Shown: positions 1 to 7,593 of the stretch, piece by piece | How the letters are laid out: each line of letters begins with the position of its first letter | Numbering within the stretch: the first letter of the stretch is position 1 | Assembly: GCA_964372275.1 (NCBI GenBank) | Contig: CAYJRR010000055.1 | Coordinates: forward strand, 1 to 29,741 | Direction of reading: 5' to 3' | From: CAYJRR01 sp964372275 [NCBI: uncultured bacterium] | Lineage (GTDB): Bacteria; CAYJRR01 | DNA length: 29,741 nt | Notes under the pieces: generated by a model | Databases searched by the model: none | What the model was told of the DNA's origin: nothing | The model's input: only the letters and a program-made list of their open reading frames with translations | Made by a program: the position numbers and the translations under genes

Positions 1-954
1 ACGACCGAGAATCCGTCGTTCGAGGTGAACGCGGCGCTTCTCTCCCGCTGCCGGGTGGAGGTGCTGCAGCCGATCGAACCGGACGCGATGCGCGGGATCC
101 TGGAGCGGGCCGCCGCCGACCGGGAGCGCGGGCTCGCAGGGGCGGTCCGGATCGCGGACGACGGTCTCGACGCGCTCGTCGGCATCGCGGCGGGGGACGC
201 GCGCCGGGGCCTGAACCTGCTCGAGCTGGCCGCCGCGACCGCCCGCGCCGACGCGCGGCGCGGGGAGGCCCCCGGCGGAGCCCGGACGGGCGGATCGCCC
301 GGGCCGACGCTCGTCGACGCGGAGCTCGTGCGTCGCCTCGCACGCTCGTCGCCGCTGCTCTACGACAAGGCGGGGGAGGAGCACTTCAACCTCGCCAGCG
401 CCTTCATCAAGAGCCTGCGGGCCGGCGATCCCGACGCGTCGATCTACTGGATGGCGCGCATGCTCGAGGCGGGGGAGGACCCGCTCTTCGTCGCGCGGAG
501 GATGACGATCTTCGCCTCCGAGGACGTCGGGAACGCCGATCCGCGCGCCCTGACGGTGGCGCTCGCCGCGTTCGACGCGTCCCACCGGGTCGGGATGCCG
601 GAGGCGCGGATGATGCTGTCGCAGGCGGCGCTCTACCTGGCGACGGCTCCGAAGAGCAATGCCGCGCTCGCCGCCTACGACGCCGCGGCCGCCGACGTCC
701 ACCGCCACGGCGCGTTGCCGACGCCGCTGCACCTGAGGAACGCGCCGACGGGCCTGATGAAGGAGATGGGGTACGGCGACGGGTACGTCGATCCGCACGG
801 CGAGCCGGGGGCGGTGGTCGACGGCGACAACCTCCCCGAGCGGCTGCGCGGCGTGCGTTACTACTGGCCGACCGATCGCGGATACGAGAAGACGATCCGC
901 GAGCGTTGGGCGGCCTGGGAGGCCGAGCGTGCGCGGCGGCGGAGGGGGCGATGA
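1..954 (+). CDS. rarA: Replication-associated recombination protein A (RarA/MgsA), 5'-truncated by the window edge
   Basis: RarA is a AAA+ ATPase related to clamp-loader subunits and to eukaryotic WRNIP1. It acts at stalled replication forks with SSB. The reading frame is open from base 1, and the first residues [17 protein letters not shown] are the sensor-1 segment typical of the family. The Walker A and B motifs lie upstream, outside the window. The 317 residues present hold the end of the AAA+ domain and the helical C-terminal tetramerisation region, with family-typical stretches such as [36 protein letters not shown] and [13 protein letters not shown]. Full-length proteins are about 430-450 residues, so roughly the first 125 are missing. 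An acidic-to-basic tail ends in RRRRGR. The stop overlaps the start of the next gene (ATGA), which suggests translational coupling although no functional link is evident. Confidence 0.95.
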   Translation, partial: TTENPSFEVNAALLSRCRVEVLQPIEPDAMRGILERAAADRERGLAGAVRIADDGLDALVGIAAGDARRGLNLLELAAATARADARRGEAPGGARTGGSPGPTLVDAELVRRLARSSPLLYDKAGEEHFNLASAFIKSLRAGDPDASIYWMARMLEAGEDPLFVARRMTIFASEDVGNADPRALTVALAAFDASHRVGMPEARMMLSQAALYLATAPKSNAALAAYDAAAADVHRHGALPTPLHLRNAPTGLMKEMGYGDGYVDPHGEPGAVVDGDNLPERLRGVRYYWPTDRGYEKTIRERWAAWEAERARRRRGR

Positions 955-1838
955 CCTCGATCGCCTGGCTGGCCGCCGCGGCGGTGATCGCCGCGTCTCC
1001 GGTCGCGGGCGACCAACCGGCGCCCACCTCCGCCGCGGGGGACGCCGAGCGGCGGCTCGAGTCGGACGTCCTCGCCTTCGCCGATCACCTGCTCGCCCAG
1101 GGGGATCCCCGCCGGGCGATCCTCGAATACGAGCGATTCCTCTTCCTCTGCCCGTCGTGCGCAGCATCGGGTCGCGCGGAGCTCTCGCTCGCCACGGCCC
1201 TGCGCCGCGCGGGTGAACCCCGCCGCGCGGCGGCGCGCGTGCAGGACCTCCTCGACCGCCGCCCGGACCTGCCGGAGGCCGGGGAGGCGTGGACGGCGCT
1301 CGGCGAGGCGCTGGAGGCGGCGGGCGATCCGGGGGCGGCTTCGGACGCCTACCGCCGATGGTCGGAACGAGCGCCGGCCGACGCCGCCGAGGCGGCGACG
1401 CGCGCCGTCCGGGCGGCCCTCCGGGCGCGCGATCCGGAGCGGGTCCGCGCGGCCGCCGGGCGAACCGGTCGCGACCTGACGGCGCTCCTCGACGCGATCG
1501 ACCGGACGCGGCCTCCGCGGCGCTCGCCGGTCGCCGCCGGGATCCTCTCGGCGGCGCTGCCCGGCGCCGGACACGCCTACGTCGGTCGTTTCCGGGAGGC
1601 GTTCAACGCCCTGGTGGTGAACGCGTTGTTCACGGCGGCGGCGGTGGTCGCCTGGCGCCAGGAATCGTACGCCGTCTCGGGGGTTGTGGGGGGGCTCGAA
1701 GTCCTGTGGTACGGCGGCAGCGTGGTGGGGGCGATCAACGCCGCCCGGCGGTGGAACGAACGGGCGGAAGCGGGGCATTGGCGGAGGCTGGAGCAGACGC
1801 ATTTCGCTCCGGCGGCGACGATCTCCTGGAGGTTCTGA
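951..1838 (+). CDS. Exported TPR-like protein with a C-terminal two-helix membrane domain
   Basis: The predicted protein has 295 residues. The start was chosen as the ATG overlapping the rarA stop, because it gives a clean signal peptide ([20 protein letters not shown]). Residues 35-180 are helical and TPR-like, with repeated A-x-A-L/GDP-xx-A patterns such as GDPRRAILEYERFL and GEALEAAGDPGAASDAYRRW. Residues 193-270 form a membrane domain beginning AAGILSAALPGAGHAYVGR, with two hydrophobic segments and a WYGG turn. I recall the same domain after YidD or TPR segments in Desulfuromonadales proteins (DUF5683-like). The function is unknown; a role in envelope assembly is possible. The stop shares a base with the start of the next gene (TGATG), so the two are probably co-translated. 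Confidence 0.75.
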   Translation: MTSIAWLAAAAVIAASPVAGDQPAPTSAAGDAERRLESDVLAFADHLLAQGDPRRAILEYERFLFLCPSCAASGRAELSLATALRRAGEPRRAAARVQDLLDRRPDLPEAGEAWTALGEALEAAGDPGAASDAYRRWSERAPADAAEAATRAVRAALRARDPERVRAAAGRTGRDLTALLDAIDRTRPPRRSPVAAGILSAALPGAGHAYVGRFREAFNALVVNALFTAAAVVAWRQESYAVSGVVGGLEVLWYGGSVVGAINAARRWNERAEAGHWRRLEQTHFAPAATISWRF

Positions 1839-3994
1839 TGGGCGGTGGGGGCCGGATCCGGGCGCGGCTCGGCGTCGCGGCGGTGGTGGTGGCGGTCGCC
1901 TGGCTCGGGATCCGGATGCTCGACCGCGGGGAGCCGGCGCCGTCGCGCAGGGAGGCGGCCGATCGTGCCGTGGCCCACGCGCGTGCCGCCTGGCCGGCCG
2001 GTTTCGCGCCCGGCGGCGAGGGGGAGCGGGATTCCGCGGCCGCGGAGCGCCGCAGCACGATCACCGGCCGGGTCGTCGACGGCGTCACCGGCAGCCCGAT
2101 CCCGGGCGCCGTCCTGGTCGCGGGTAGCGCTCGAGGGGGCGACGGCGATGCGCCGCTGCTCGAGCTCACGACCGGGGAGGACGGCCGCTTCGCCCTCGAC
2201 CCGCCGGCGGGGACGACCACGCTGACGGTGTCGGCCGACGGCTTCGCCACGCTGCATCGCTTTCTGGCGTTCACCCCCGGCACCCAGGAGCTGACGCTCG
2301 CCCTCGACGGGGCCGTCCGCCTGCGCGGCACGGTCGTCGACCGGCGCGGCGCTCCGATCGCCGGCGCATCGCTCGTCGCGACCGACGAGGAGTCGGGGGG
2401 CCGGCTCGAATCGAAGGTGGCGCACAGCGCGGCCGACGGAGCGTTCGAGATCGCCGACGCGCCGCCGGGCCGCCTGGTGGTGCGCGCGCACCATGCGACC
2501 CACGCCGGCGCCGAGCTCGAGATCGGAGGGCTGGGTCCGGGGCGCGAGCGCGACGGCATCTCGCTCGTCCTGCCCGACGCCGGCGTCGTCGCCGGGCGCG
2601 TCGTCGATTCGACCGGCGGCGCCGTCGCGGGGGCGGTCGTCCGGAGAGTCGGCGGCGGGTCGCGGAGCGAGGATCGAACGGTCGAGGCGGTGACCGACGC
2701 CGCCGGCCGCTACCGGCTCGACGCGATCCCTCCGGGCCGGCAGACCCTGGTGGCCACGGGCGAGGCCGGCACCGGGGGGGTGGAGGTCGAGATCCCGGAG
2801 GGGGGAGAGGCGGTGGTCGACATCCGGGTCGAGTCGACCTGGACCGCGCGCGGGCGGGTGACCGATGCCGCCGGCGCCCCCGTCGTGGGGGCCCGCGTGT
2901 CGACGGTCCCCCCGCAGATCGCCTGGCGCGATCGACGATCGATGATGCGATTCGCGGCGCAACGGGACCTGTGGGTGCGCGGCGCGTCGACCGACGACGA
3001 AGGCCAGTTCGAGCTGCCGGGGATGCTCGACTCCCCCGCGCCGATCGAGGTCGTGACGTCGTTCGGTCAGGCCAAAGGGGAGGCGAGCCGCGAGAGGCCG
3101 GAGGTCGAGCTCGTCCTTCCGGACGGCACCACGAGCGGGACGATCGAGGGGCGGGTGACGCGCTCGGACGGGTCCGCGTTCGACGGCGCGGCGACCGCGT
3201 TGCTTTTCGCCGGCGGCGACCCGGAGGTCGATCGTGGGTGGCGGGTGCGACGCGGTCGCTCCGTCCGGAACGAGGTGGTCGGAGGGACCTTCCGTTTCGA
3301 GGGGTTGGCCCCGGGGCGCTGGTCGGTGCAGCTCCGGGCTCCGGGGTACGCGGACGTGGCTCCGGTGGAGGTGGAGGTCTCCGCGGGCGCACGGGAGTCG
3401 GTCGAGTTCCTGCTCCCGATGCAGGGTTCGCTGCGCGGCTCGTTGCACGACGAACGGGGGCGCCCGGTGCGCGGCGCTCGCGTCAGCGCGATGCGCTCCA
3501 ACGGTGGACGCGAAGAGGGCGGACGCCTCGACTGGAGCCAGGCCTCGTTCTCCGATCCGGTCGGCCGCTTCGTGGTGGAGACCGGGGAGGGGGAGGTGTC
3601 GTTGTTCGTCTACCACCCGGAGTTCCGCTCGGAGGTGGTCCGGGGGAGGGTGGCCGCGGGACGCGTGACCGACGTCGGCGTGGTCACCCTCGAATCGGGC
3701 GAAGGACGCTCGTCGATCTTCGAGTTCGCCGGGATCGGCGCGGCGATCGGCGACGAGGAGGGGCGCTACGTCGTGCAGCGCGTCTTTCCCCGCACGCCGG
3801 CCGAACGCGCGGGGTTGCGAGACCGCGATCGACTGGTGGAGGTCGACGGCGTGCCGACCGAGGGGCTGTCGCTGGAGGACCTGATCTCCCGCATCCGTGG
3901 ACCGGAGGGGACGACGGTGAGTCTGCTCCTGTCCCGCGACGGAAATCCCGAGGCGTTCCGCCTCGACGTCACCCGCGAGCGGATCCGCAGCTAG
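1838..3994 (+). CDS. Membrane-anchored protein of carboxypeptidase-regulatory-like repeats with a C-terminal PDZ domain
   Basis: The predicted protein has 718 residues. The ATG overlaps the previous stop (TGATG) and starts a short basic stretch followed by one transmembrane helix (about residues 11-27), so the bulk should lie outside the cytoplasmic membrane. From about residue 73 there are six or more beta-sandwich repeats of the carboxypeptidase regulatory-like type. Their opening motifs include ITGRVVDGVTGSPIPGA, LRGTVVDRRGAPIAGAS, VAGRVVDSTGGAVAGAV, ARGRVTDAAGAPVVGAR and LRGSLHDERGRPVRGAR. The last 90 residues form a PDZ domain (GAAIGDEEGRYVVQRVFPRT, AGLRDRDRLVEVDG). No protease domain or catalytic triad is visible, so it is more likely a binding or scaffold protein. 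The gene is convergent with the cytochrome gene, with only 7 bases between them. Confidence 0.85.
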   Translation: MGGGGRIRARLGVAAVVVAVAWLGIRMLDRGEPAPSRREAADRAVAHARAAWPAGFAPGGEGERDSAAAERRSTITGRVVDGVTGSPIPGAVLVAGSARGGDGDAPLLELTTGEDGRFALDPPAGTTTLTVSADGFATLHRFLAFTPGTQELTLALDGAVRLRGTVVDRRGAPIAGASLVATDEESGGRLESKVAHSAADGAFEIADAPPGRLVVRAHHATHAGAELEIGGLGPGRERDGISLVLPDAGVVAGRVVDSTGGAVAGAVVRRVGGGSRSEDRTVEAVTDAAGRYRLDAIPPGRQTLVATGEAGTGGVEVEIPEGGEAVVDIRVESTWTARGRVTDAAGAPVVGARVSTVPPQIAWRDRRSMMRFAAQRDLWVRGASTDDEGQFELPGMLDSPAPIEVVTSFGQAKGEASRERPEVELVLPDGTTSGTIEGRVTRSDGSAFDGAATALLFAGGDPEVDRGWRVRRGRSVRNEVVGGTFRFEGLAPGRWSVQLRAPGYADVAPVEVEVSAGARESVEFLLPMQGSLRGSLHDERGRPVRGARVSAMRSNGGREEGGRLDWSQASFSDPVGRFVVETGEGEVSLFVYHPEFRSEVVRGRVAAGRVTDVGVVTLESGEGRSSIFEFAGIGAAIGDEEGRYVVQRVFPRTPAERAGLRDRDRLVEVDGVPTEGLSLEDLISRIRGPEGTTVSLLLSRDGNPEAFRLDVTRERIRS

Positions 3995-4011
3995 CGTCGG
4001 GCTAACGCTGG
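3991..4011. terminator. Compact hairpin spanning both stop codons of a convergent gene pair
   Basis: CTAGCGT (3991-3997) can pair with ACGCTGG (4005-4011), using one T-G wobble, around a 7-base loop. The two stop codons, TAG at 3992-3994 on the plus strand and TAG at 4002-4004 on the minus strand, lie inside the structure. No T-run follows on either side, so a role as a bidirectional terminator is inference. Confidence 0.35.
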
Positions 4012-4325
4012 AGGCCCTTTGCGTAGCGCGCGAGCGCTTCGATCTCCTCCTCCTTCAGGGAGGAGCGCCACGACGGACAGGCGCGCTTTCCGTTGCGGAT
4101 GACGGCGCCGATCGCCGTCTCGCTGGCGCTGCTCTTGGTGAGGTCGGGAGGCGGGGGTTTCAGCTTCGCGGCGTTGGGGCCATCGCCGGCGCCGCCGCTG
4201 CCGTGGCAATAGGCGCAGTTGCGCGCGAAGAGGGAGGGACCGTCCGCGGCGAGGGCGGACCCGGACGCCGCCACCGCGCCGATCGCCGCCGCCATCGCCA
4301 TCGCCCGCATCGTCGTTCGAGTCAT
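4002..4325 (-). CDS. Small periplasmic c-type cytochrome
   Basis: The predicted protein has 107 residues. A Sec signal peptide (about residues 1-27, ending SGSALAAD) is followed by a single-domain cytochrome c. The haem-binding motif is CAYCH (Cys37, Cys40, His41), next to GSGGAGDGPNAAKLKPPPPDL, which is typical of cbb3-subunit or photosynthetic-type mono-haem cytochromes. The C-terminal helix LKEEEIEALARYAKGL is also typical. The segment that normally carries the distal Met ligand (G-x-x-M-P-x-W) reads GKRACPSW, with Cys83 encoded by TGT. The haem may therefore be His/Cys-ligated or five-coordinate. The ATG overlaps the stop of the upstream barrel gene (ATGA), so the two are coupled. A periplasmic electron-transfer role is likely; its partner is unknown. 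Confidence 0.85.
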   Translation of the reverse strand: MTRTTMRAMAMAAAIGAVAASGSALAADGPSLFARNCAYCHGSGGAGDGPNAAKLKPPPPDLTKSSASETAIGAVIRNGKRACPSWRSSLKEEEIEALARYAKGLQR

Positions 4326-6274
4326 CGGATCTCCACGGTGACGCCGTCCGCCGCCCCTTCCACGGCCGGAGCGAACTGGAGCCTCTGCGGATCGACGCGA
4401 TCCCGCAGGTGGGCCGAAATCGCTTCGCGCCGCCCGGCGAACAGGACGTCCTTGAGGACCTGCGAACGGCCGGCGCGGAGGGTGATCGTGATCAACAGGC
4501 GCCGCGCGGGGTCGTCGCGCACCCGTGCGACCAGCGGCTCGAGCTTCGCCGTCTCGGCGGGGAGCAGCTCGGTGAGGTCCTCCTCGAAAAGCGGACCGTC
4601 GTAGCGGGGAACGAGGTCGGCCGCGTTCAGGCTCCACCGCCCCTGGCGCGCGTCGAAGAAGATCTCGTAGAGGAACGGGCTGCCGGGCGAGAACGAGAAT
4701 CGATCGCGACCGGAGGGCTCGACCAGCTTCTGGTTGACGCCGGACGGCTCGGCCTTCGCGACCAGGCTCCATTCGAGGCCCGGCTGGTACGGGATCCGGT
4801 CCTCGATCACCCCTGGCGTCCTGGTACGGAGGTCGATCGACGGGGCGCCGTCGGTCGACGGCACGAGGTGCACCGAGAACTGTCCGTTCGTCGGGAGCTG
4901 GGTATCGGGCGATTTGAAGACGATGCGCAGCAGGGTGTTCGCTTTCGGGGAGTAGAGGACGACGCGATCGGTGCCCGCGTGCCGGAACCTCGGTTGGACC
5001 CAGCCGGCATAGTCCCGCTTGGTGGCGCGGACGACGTAGGGGGCGTCGGCGTGCGCCGACTCCAAGGCCCACCGTTCGATCTCGGCGATGCCGTCCTCGT
5101 TGGTCACGTTCGGACCGGCGACCTTGCTTCCGGTGCGGGCGTCGACGATCCAGACGCTGGCGTCGGCCACCGGCCGTCGATTCTCGTCGATCACGTGGAG
5201 GCGGTAGGGCGAGGTCGACCGAGTCGGCCCCACCTTCACGCGTCCCGCGGGCCCCTCGGCCGGACGTCTCCCCGCGCCCAGCGCCAGCTCGAACCCGACG
5301 TGGGCCCGCAGCGGCGCCTCTCCGGGGATCGCTTCGTGGGCGCCGGCCCCTCCCGGAGCGAGATCGACCGCGGCGAGGAGCAGCATTCCGGGACGGGCGC
5401 GATACCGGAGTCCCGGGGTGATCCGCAGGCTGCCCTCGCCGTCGGTCGATTCGAACGTCGTCTCCAGGAACGGCGCGAGCCGGTCGAGCTCGACCGCCGC
5501 GGAGAGCCCTCCGACATAGCGGGTGACGGGACCGTTCCTCCCGTAGATCCCCAACCCGCGCCGCTCTTCGGGATAGATGTGGGTCTCGTTCCGATTGCCG
5601 GCTTCGATCTCGGCGAAGACCTCCTCCCACACCCGCCACGAGCGGTCGAAGAACAGTCCGGCGTTGGCCGACAGCTCCACCCGCGTCCCGCGGCGGACCC
5701 CTCGCCAGCTGGCGAGGCCGCGCATGAAGGGGCTCGTCGCCGAGAACTCCGGCCCCCGAAGGCTGCTTCCCGACTCCCCCGACTTCCCGTAGACGAGCGT
5801 TCCGACCTCGGCCCCGACGGCGTAGGTTCCGAGTGCCCGGCGCAGGCGGCCGCCGAGGGCGACGTCACCCAGATTCGCGAACCACTCCCCGGGCACCGGC
5901 GTCTCGGGGGAGAGGTTTTTCATCTTCATGTTCCAGCCGGTCGAGCTGGCGAACGCCTCGACGCCGGCGACCGGCCGGACGGCGATACCGAGCCCGCCGC
6001 CCAGGATCGTCGTCGGGCTCTCGCGGTCGGGCGGCTCCGGGATCTCGCCGCGGTTCTCGATGTTCGCGGCGCGGAAGGTCCCCGCTCCGACGCCGGCGGC
6101 GGCGCGCATGGAGAGGACGTTGCCGTCCGGGAACGACGAGCTGACGCGCAGTCCGGGACCGTCGATCGCGGTCCACGGCTGCGATTCCTGGGCGAGGGCG
6201 CCGGCCGCGAGAAGCACGGCTCCGGCCGCGACGGCCGCGGCACCACGTCGGAAGACCCTTCGAGCCGGTATCAA
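4322..6274 (-). CDS. Outer-membrane barrel protein with an internal Ig-like domain and an OmpA-like C-terminus
   Basis: The predicted protein has 650 residues. The start is TTG (6272-6274), supported by a strong Shine-Dalgarno GGGAGAGG on the minus strand (6277-6284); no ATG fits. A signal peptide (residues 1-28, ending AAGALA-Q) is followed by about 290 residues of alternating polar and hydrophobic strands consistent with a beta-barrel. Around residue 350 comes a beta-sandwich segment resembling carboxypeptidase-regulatory-like domains (RLHVIDENRRPVADASVWIV). The final 90 residues recall an OmpA-type peptidoglycan-binding domain (RLLITITLRAGRS, FAGRREAISAHLRDRV), but the canonical TD-xx-G motif is not clear. 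It is probably an outer-membrane structural or anchoring protein. It is co-transcribed with the downstream cytochrome c through a 4-base overlap. Confidence 0.7.
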   Translation of the reverse strand: MIPARRVFRRGAAAVAAGAVLLAAGALAQESQPWTAIDGPGLRVSSSFPDGNVLSMRAAAGVGAGTFRAANIENRGEIPEPPDRESPTTILGGGLGIAVRPVAGVEAFASSTGWNMKMKNLSPETPVPGEWFANLGDVALGGRLRRALGTYAVGAEVGTLVYGKSGESGSSLRGPEFSATSPFMRGLASWRGVRRGTRVELSANAGLFFDRSWRVWEEVFAEIEAGNRNETHIYPEERRGLGIYGRNGPVTRYVGGLSAAVELDRLAPFLETTFESTDGEGSLRITPGLRYRARPGMLLLAAVDLAPGGAGAHEAIPGEAPLRAHVGFELALGAGRRPAEGPAGRVKVGPTRSTSPYRLHVIDENRRPVADASVWIVDARTGSKVAGPNVTNEDGIAEIERWALESAHADAPYVVRATKRDYAGWVQPRFRHAGTDRVVLYSPKANTLLRIVFKSPDTQLPTNGQFSVHLVPSTDGAPSIDLRTRTPGVIEDRIPYQPGLEWSLVAKAEPSGVNQKLVEPSGRDRFSFSPGSPFLYEIFFDARQGRWSLNAADLVPRYDGPLFEEDLTELLPAETAKLEPLVARVRDDPARRLLITITLRAGRSQVLKDVLFAGRREAISAHLRDRVDPQRLQFAPAVEGAADGVTVEIR

Positions 6275-6276
6275 GA

Positions 6277-6284
6277 CCTCTCCC
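6277..6284 (-). promoter_or_regulatory. Shine-Dalgarno that supports a TTG start
   Basis: On the minus strand GGGAGAGG lies 2 bases before the TTG at 6274, which puts the GGGAG core 5 bases from it. This site decides the start of the barrel/OmpA-like gene, since the following codons contain no alternative ATG or GTG that would keep the signal peptide. Confidence 0.55.
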
Positions 6285-6311
6285 GTCGCACGTCAGGATG
6301 CAGGATACGAC

Positions 6312-6767
6312 CTAATTGACCGCGGGGGTACCCTTGTTGCTCCAGGGGAGCTTGGAGATCTTCGACAGCCCCTGCGCGCGGGCGCACAGATCTCCGCGGG
6401 CATCGAGGATCTGCGCCGACGCGAAGATCGTCCGCGTTCCGGCGCGGTCGATCCAGGCCTCCGCCCGGAACGAGTCGCCGGTCACCGGTCGGAGGAAGCT
6501 CATCGAAAGTTGCATCGTCGCGCTGCGCCGGGTCGGATCGAGGAGCGCCGGCGTGCATCCGATCACCAGGTCGAAGACCGCCGCGAGGACGCCTCCGTTG
6601 ACCGCCTCGGAGCCCAGGCCGCCGCGATGTTCGGGTCGGATCTCGGCCATCGTCGCCCGCACCCGATCGCCGGCGGGAAAGTCGATCGTCACGCCGAGGA
6701 ACCGCATCGTGCGGCTGGCGTTGAACCGCTCGGCGTACCGCGCCAGGAGCTCCGGCGATGGAGGCAT
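6312..6767 (-). CDS. PaaI-family hot-dog fold thioesterase
   Basis: The 151-residue length is normal for the family. Hot-dog thioesterases of this kind hydrolyse acyl-CoA or aryl-CoA thioesters in the cytoplasm as homotetramers. The central segment SEAVNGGVLAAVFDLVIGCT matches the family pattern NGG-(x)n-D, in which the helix carries the catalytic Asp and the preceding Asn-Gly-Gly binds the thioester. The later strands MQLSMSFLRPVTG and FRAEAWIDRAGTRTIFASAQI are the antiparallel sheet. The substrate cannot be inferred. No clear Shine-Dalgarno precedes the ATG, but a TAAGAT hexamer lies just upstream (6774-6779). The gene reads towards the barrel gene, 37 bases away. Confidence 0.88.
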   Translation of the reverse strand: MPPSPELLARYAERFNASRTMRFLGVTIDFPAGDRVRATMAEIRPEHRGGLGSEAVNGGVLAAVFDLVIGCTPALLDPTRRSATMQLSMSFLRPVTGDSFRAEAWIDRAGTRTIFASAQILDARGDLCARAQGLSKISKLPWSNKGTPAVN

Positions 6768-6773
6768 GCGCGC

Positions 6774-6779
6774 ATCTTA
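6774..6779 (-). promoter_or_regulatory. Possible -10 box of a leaderless transcript (thioesterase)
   Basis: On the minus strand TAAGAT is followed by six bases (GCGCGC) and then the ATG at 6767. This spacing would place transcription start at or next to the start codon, and no Shine-Dalgarno is present. No convincing -35 hexamer is visible. Confidence 0.3.
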
Positions 6780-6809
6780 CCGCCTTCGCCGCGCGCCCCT
6801 GACCACGCG

Positions 6810-7466
6810 TCAGCGAGGGGGGTAGTGGCCGGAGCGTCCCGACGGACCCGGCGAACGCATCGGTCGGAGGTCCTCGCCCATCGGGACGATCGTCTCACCC
6901 TCGGGACGGGCCGTCCCCGATCGCCTCCGCGACGGACCCCGGAGGGCGCGGACCGCGCGGCGCCCGGTCCGCGCGATCCAGGAGTGCCGCAGCGGGTGGG
7001 GGTAGAGCGCGCCCGATCCCTCGGCCAATCCGACCTCCCCCTGCGCCGCGGCGAGCGCCCCCTTCGGCGTCGGATCGCGGTCGACGCGACGGTAGTCCCC
7101 GCGCAACAACTTCAGCGCCTGCTTCTCGCGCGCGATCTCGCCGCGACTCCAGACGCCGAAGGCACGCAGGAGGGGCGTCAGCGGCTCCGGACGGCGCAGG
7201 CCGTGGGCCAGGAGGATCGCCTGCATCGCGGCCGGCAGCAGGAGCCACCGCCGATCCCGGCGCGAGAGGGCGAGCCCGATCACCGTCGCCAGGGCCGTGC
7301 CCACCTCCACGTACGACTCGATGTCGGGGCAGCGGTCGAGCCTCTTCAACGCCCGATGGATCTCCTCCTTGGGGGCGTTCCGGAACCGCTCCAGGTCGGC
7401 GAGCGTGCGCCGGTCGATCCTCTGGTTGGCGAAAACGGGGCTGTGCTCGCGGATCGCGTCGATCAT
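6810..7466 (-). CDS. Conserved small membrane-associated protein of unknown function
   Basis: The predicted protein has 218 residues from the ATG at 7464-7466. A GTG nine codons upstream (7491-7493) is an alternative start. The N-terminal part MIDAIREHSPVFANQRID...LERFRNAPKEEIHRALKRLD is helical. It is followed by one or two hydrophobic segments (about residues 55-90, including WLLLPAAMQAILLAHGL) and the motif VWSRGEIAREKQALKLLRGDY. I recall similar proteins with DUF2892-like membrane segments and an ALK-x-LRGDF ending in Geobacter-type genomes, but their function is unknown. The last 80 residues are Arg/Pro/Ser-rich and probably disordered. It is divergent from the lipoprotein gene at 7594 and 42 bases upstream of the thioesterase. 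Confidence 0.65.
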   Translation of the reverse strand: MIDAIREHSPVFANQRIDRRTLADLERFRNAPKEEIHRALKRLDRCPDIESYVEVGTALATVIGLALSRRDRRWLLLPAAMQAILLAHGLRRPEPLTPLLRAFGVWSRGEIAREKQALKLLRGDYRRVDRDPTPKGALAAAQGEVGLAEGSGALYPHPLRHSWIARTGRRAVRALRGPSRRRSGTARPEGETIVPMGEDLRPMRSPGPSGRSGHYPPR

Positions 7467-7478
7467 GCGAGATCGATT

Positions 7479-7494
7479 GGTGACCGCGATCACC
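7479..7494. repeat. Short dyad in a divergent intergenic region
   Basis: GGTGA (7479-7483) and TCACC (7490-7494) form a perfect 5-base inverted repeat with a 6-base spacer. It lies just upstream of the minus-strand gene, in the 127-base region shared with the divergent lipoprotein gene. It could be a small operator, but it is short enough to be chance. The rest of 7467-7593 shows a GGAGG ribosome site at 7582-7586 for the plus-strand gene and no clear promoter. Confidence 0.2.
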
Positions 7495-7593
7495 CCTTGC
7501 AAGCGGAAGAGCCCTCGGTCGCGCTCGCCGCGCGATGCGCCTCGGCGGTAAAGTGGACCTTCCAGCGGTGTTCCATCGTCCGGAGGTCCATCG

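Noticed and set aside
1577-3616. Open frame of 679 codons on the minus strand opposite the regulatory-repeat/PDZ gene
   Set aside because: It is antisense to a gene with clear domains, has no family-like motifs and is Arg/His/Pro-rich. Long spurious frames are expected at this GC content.
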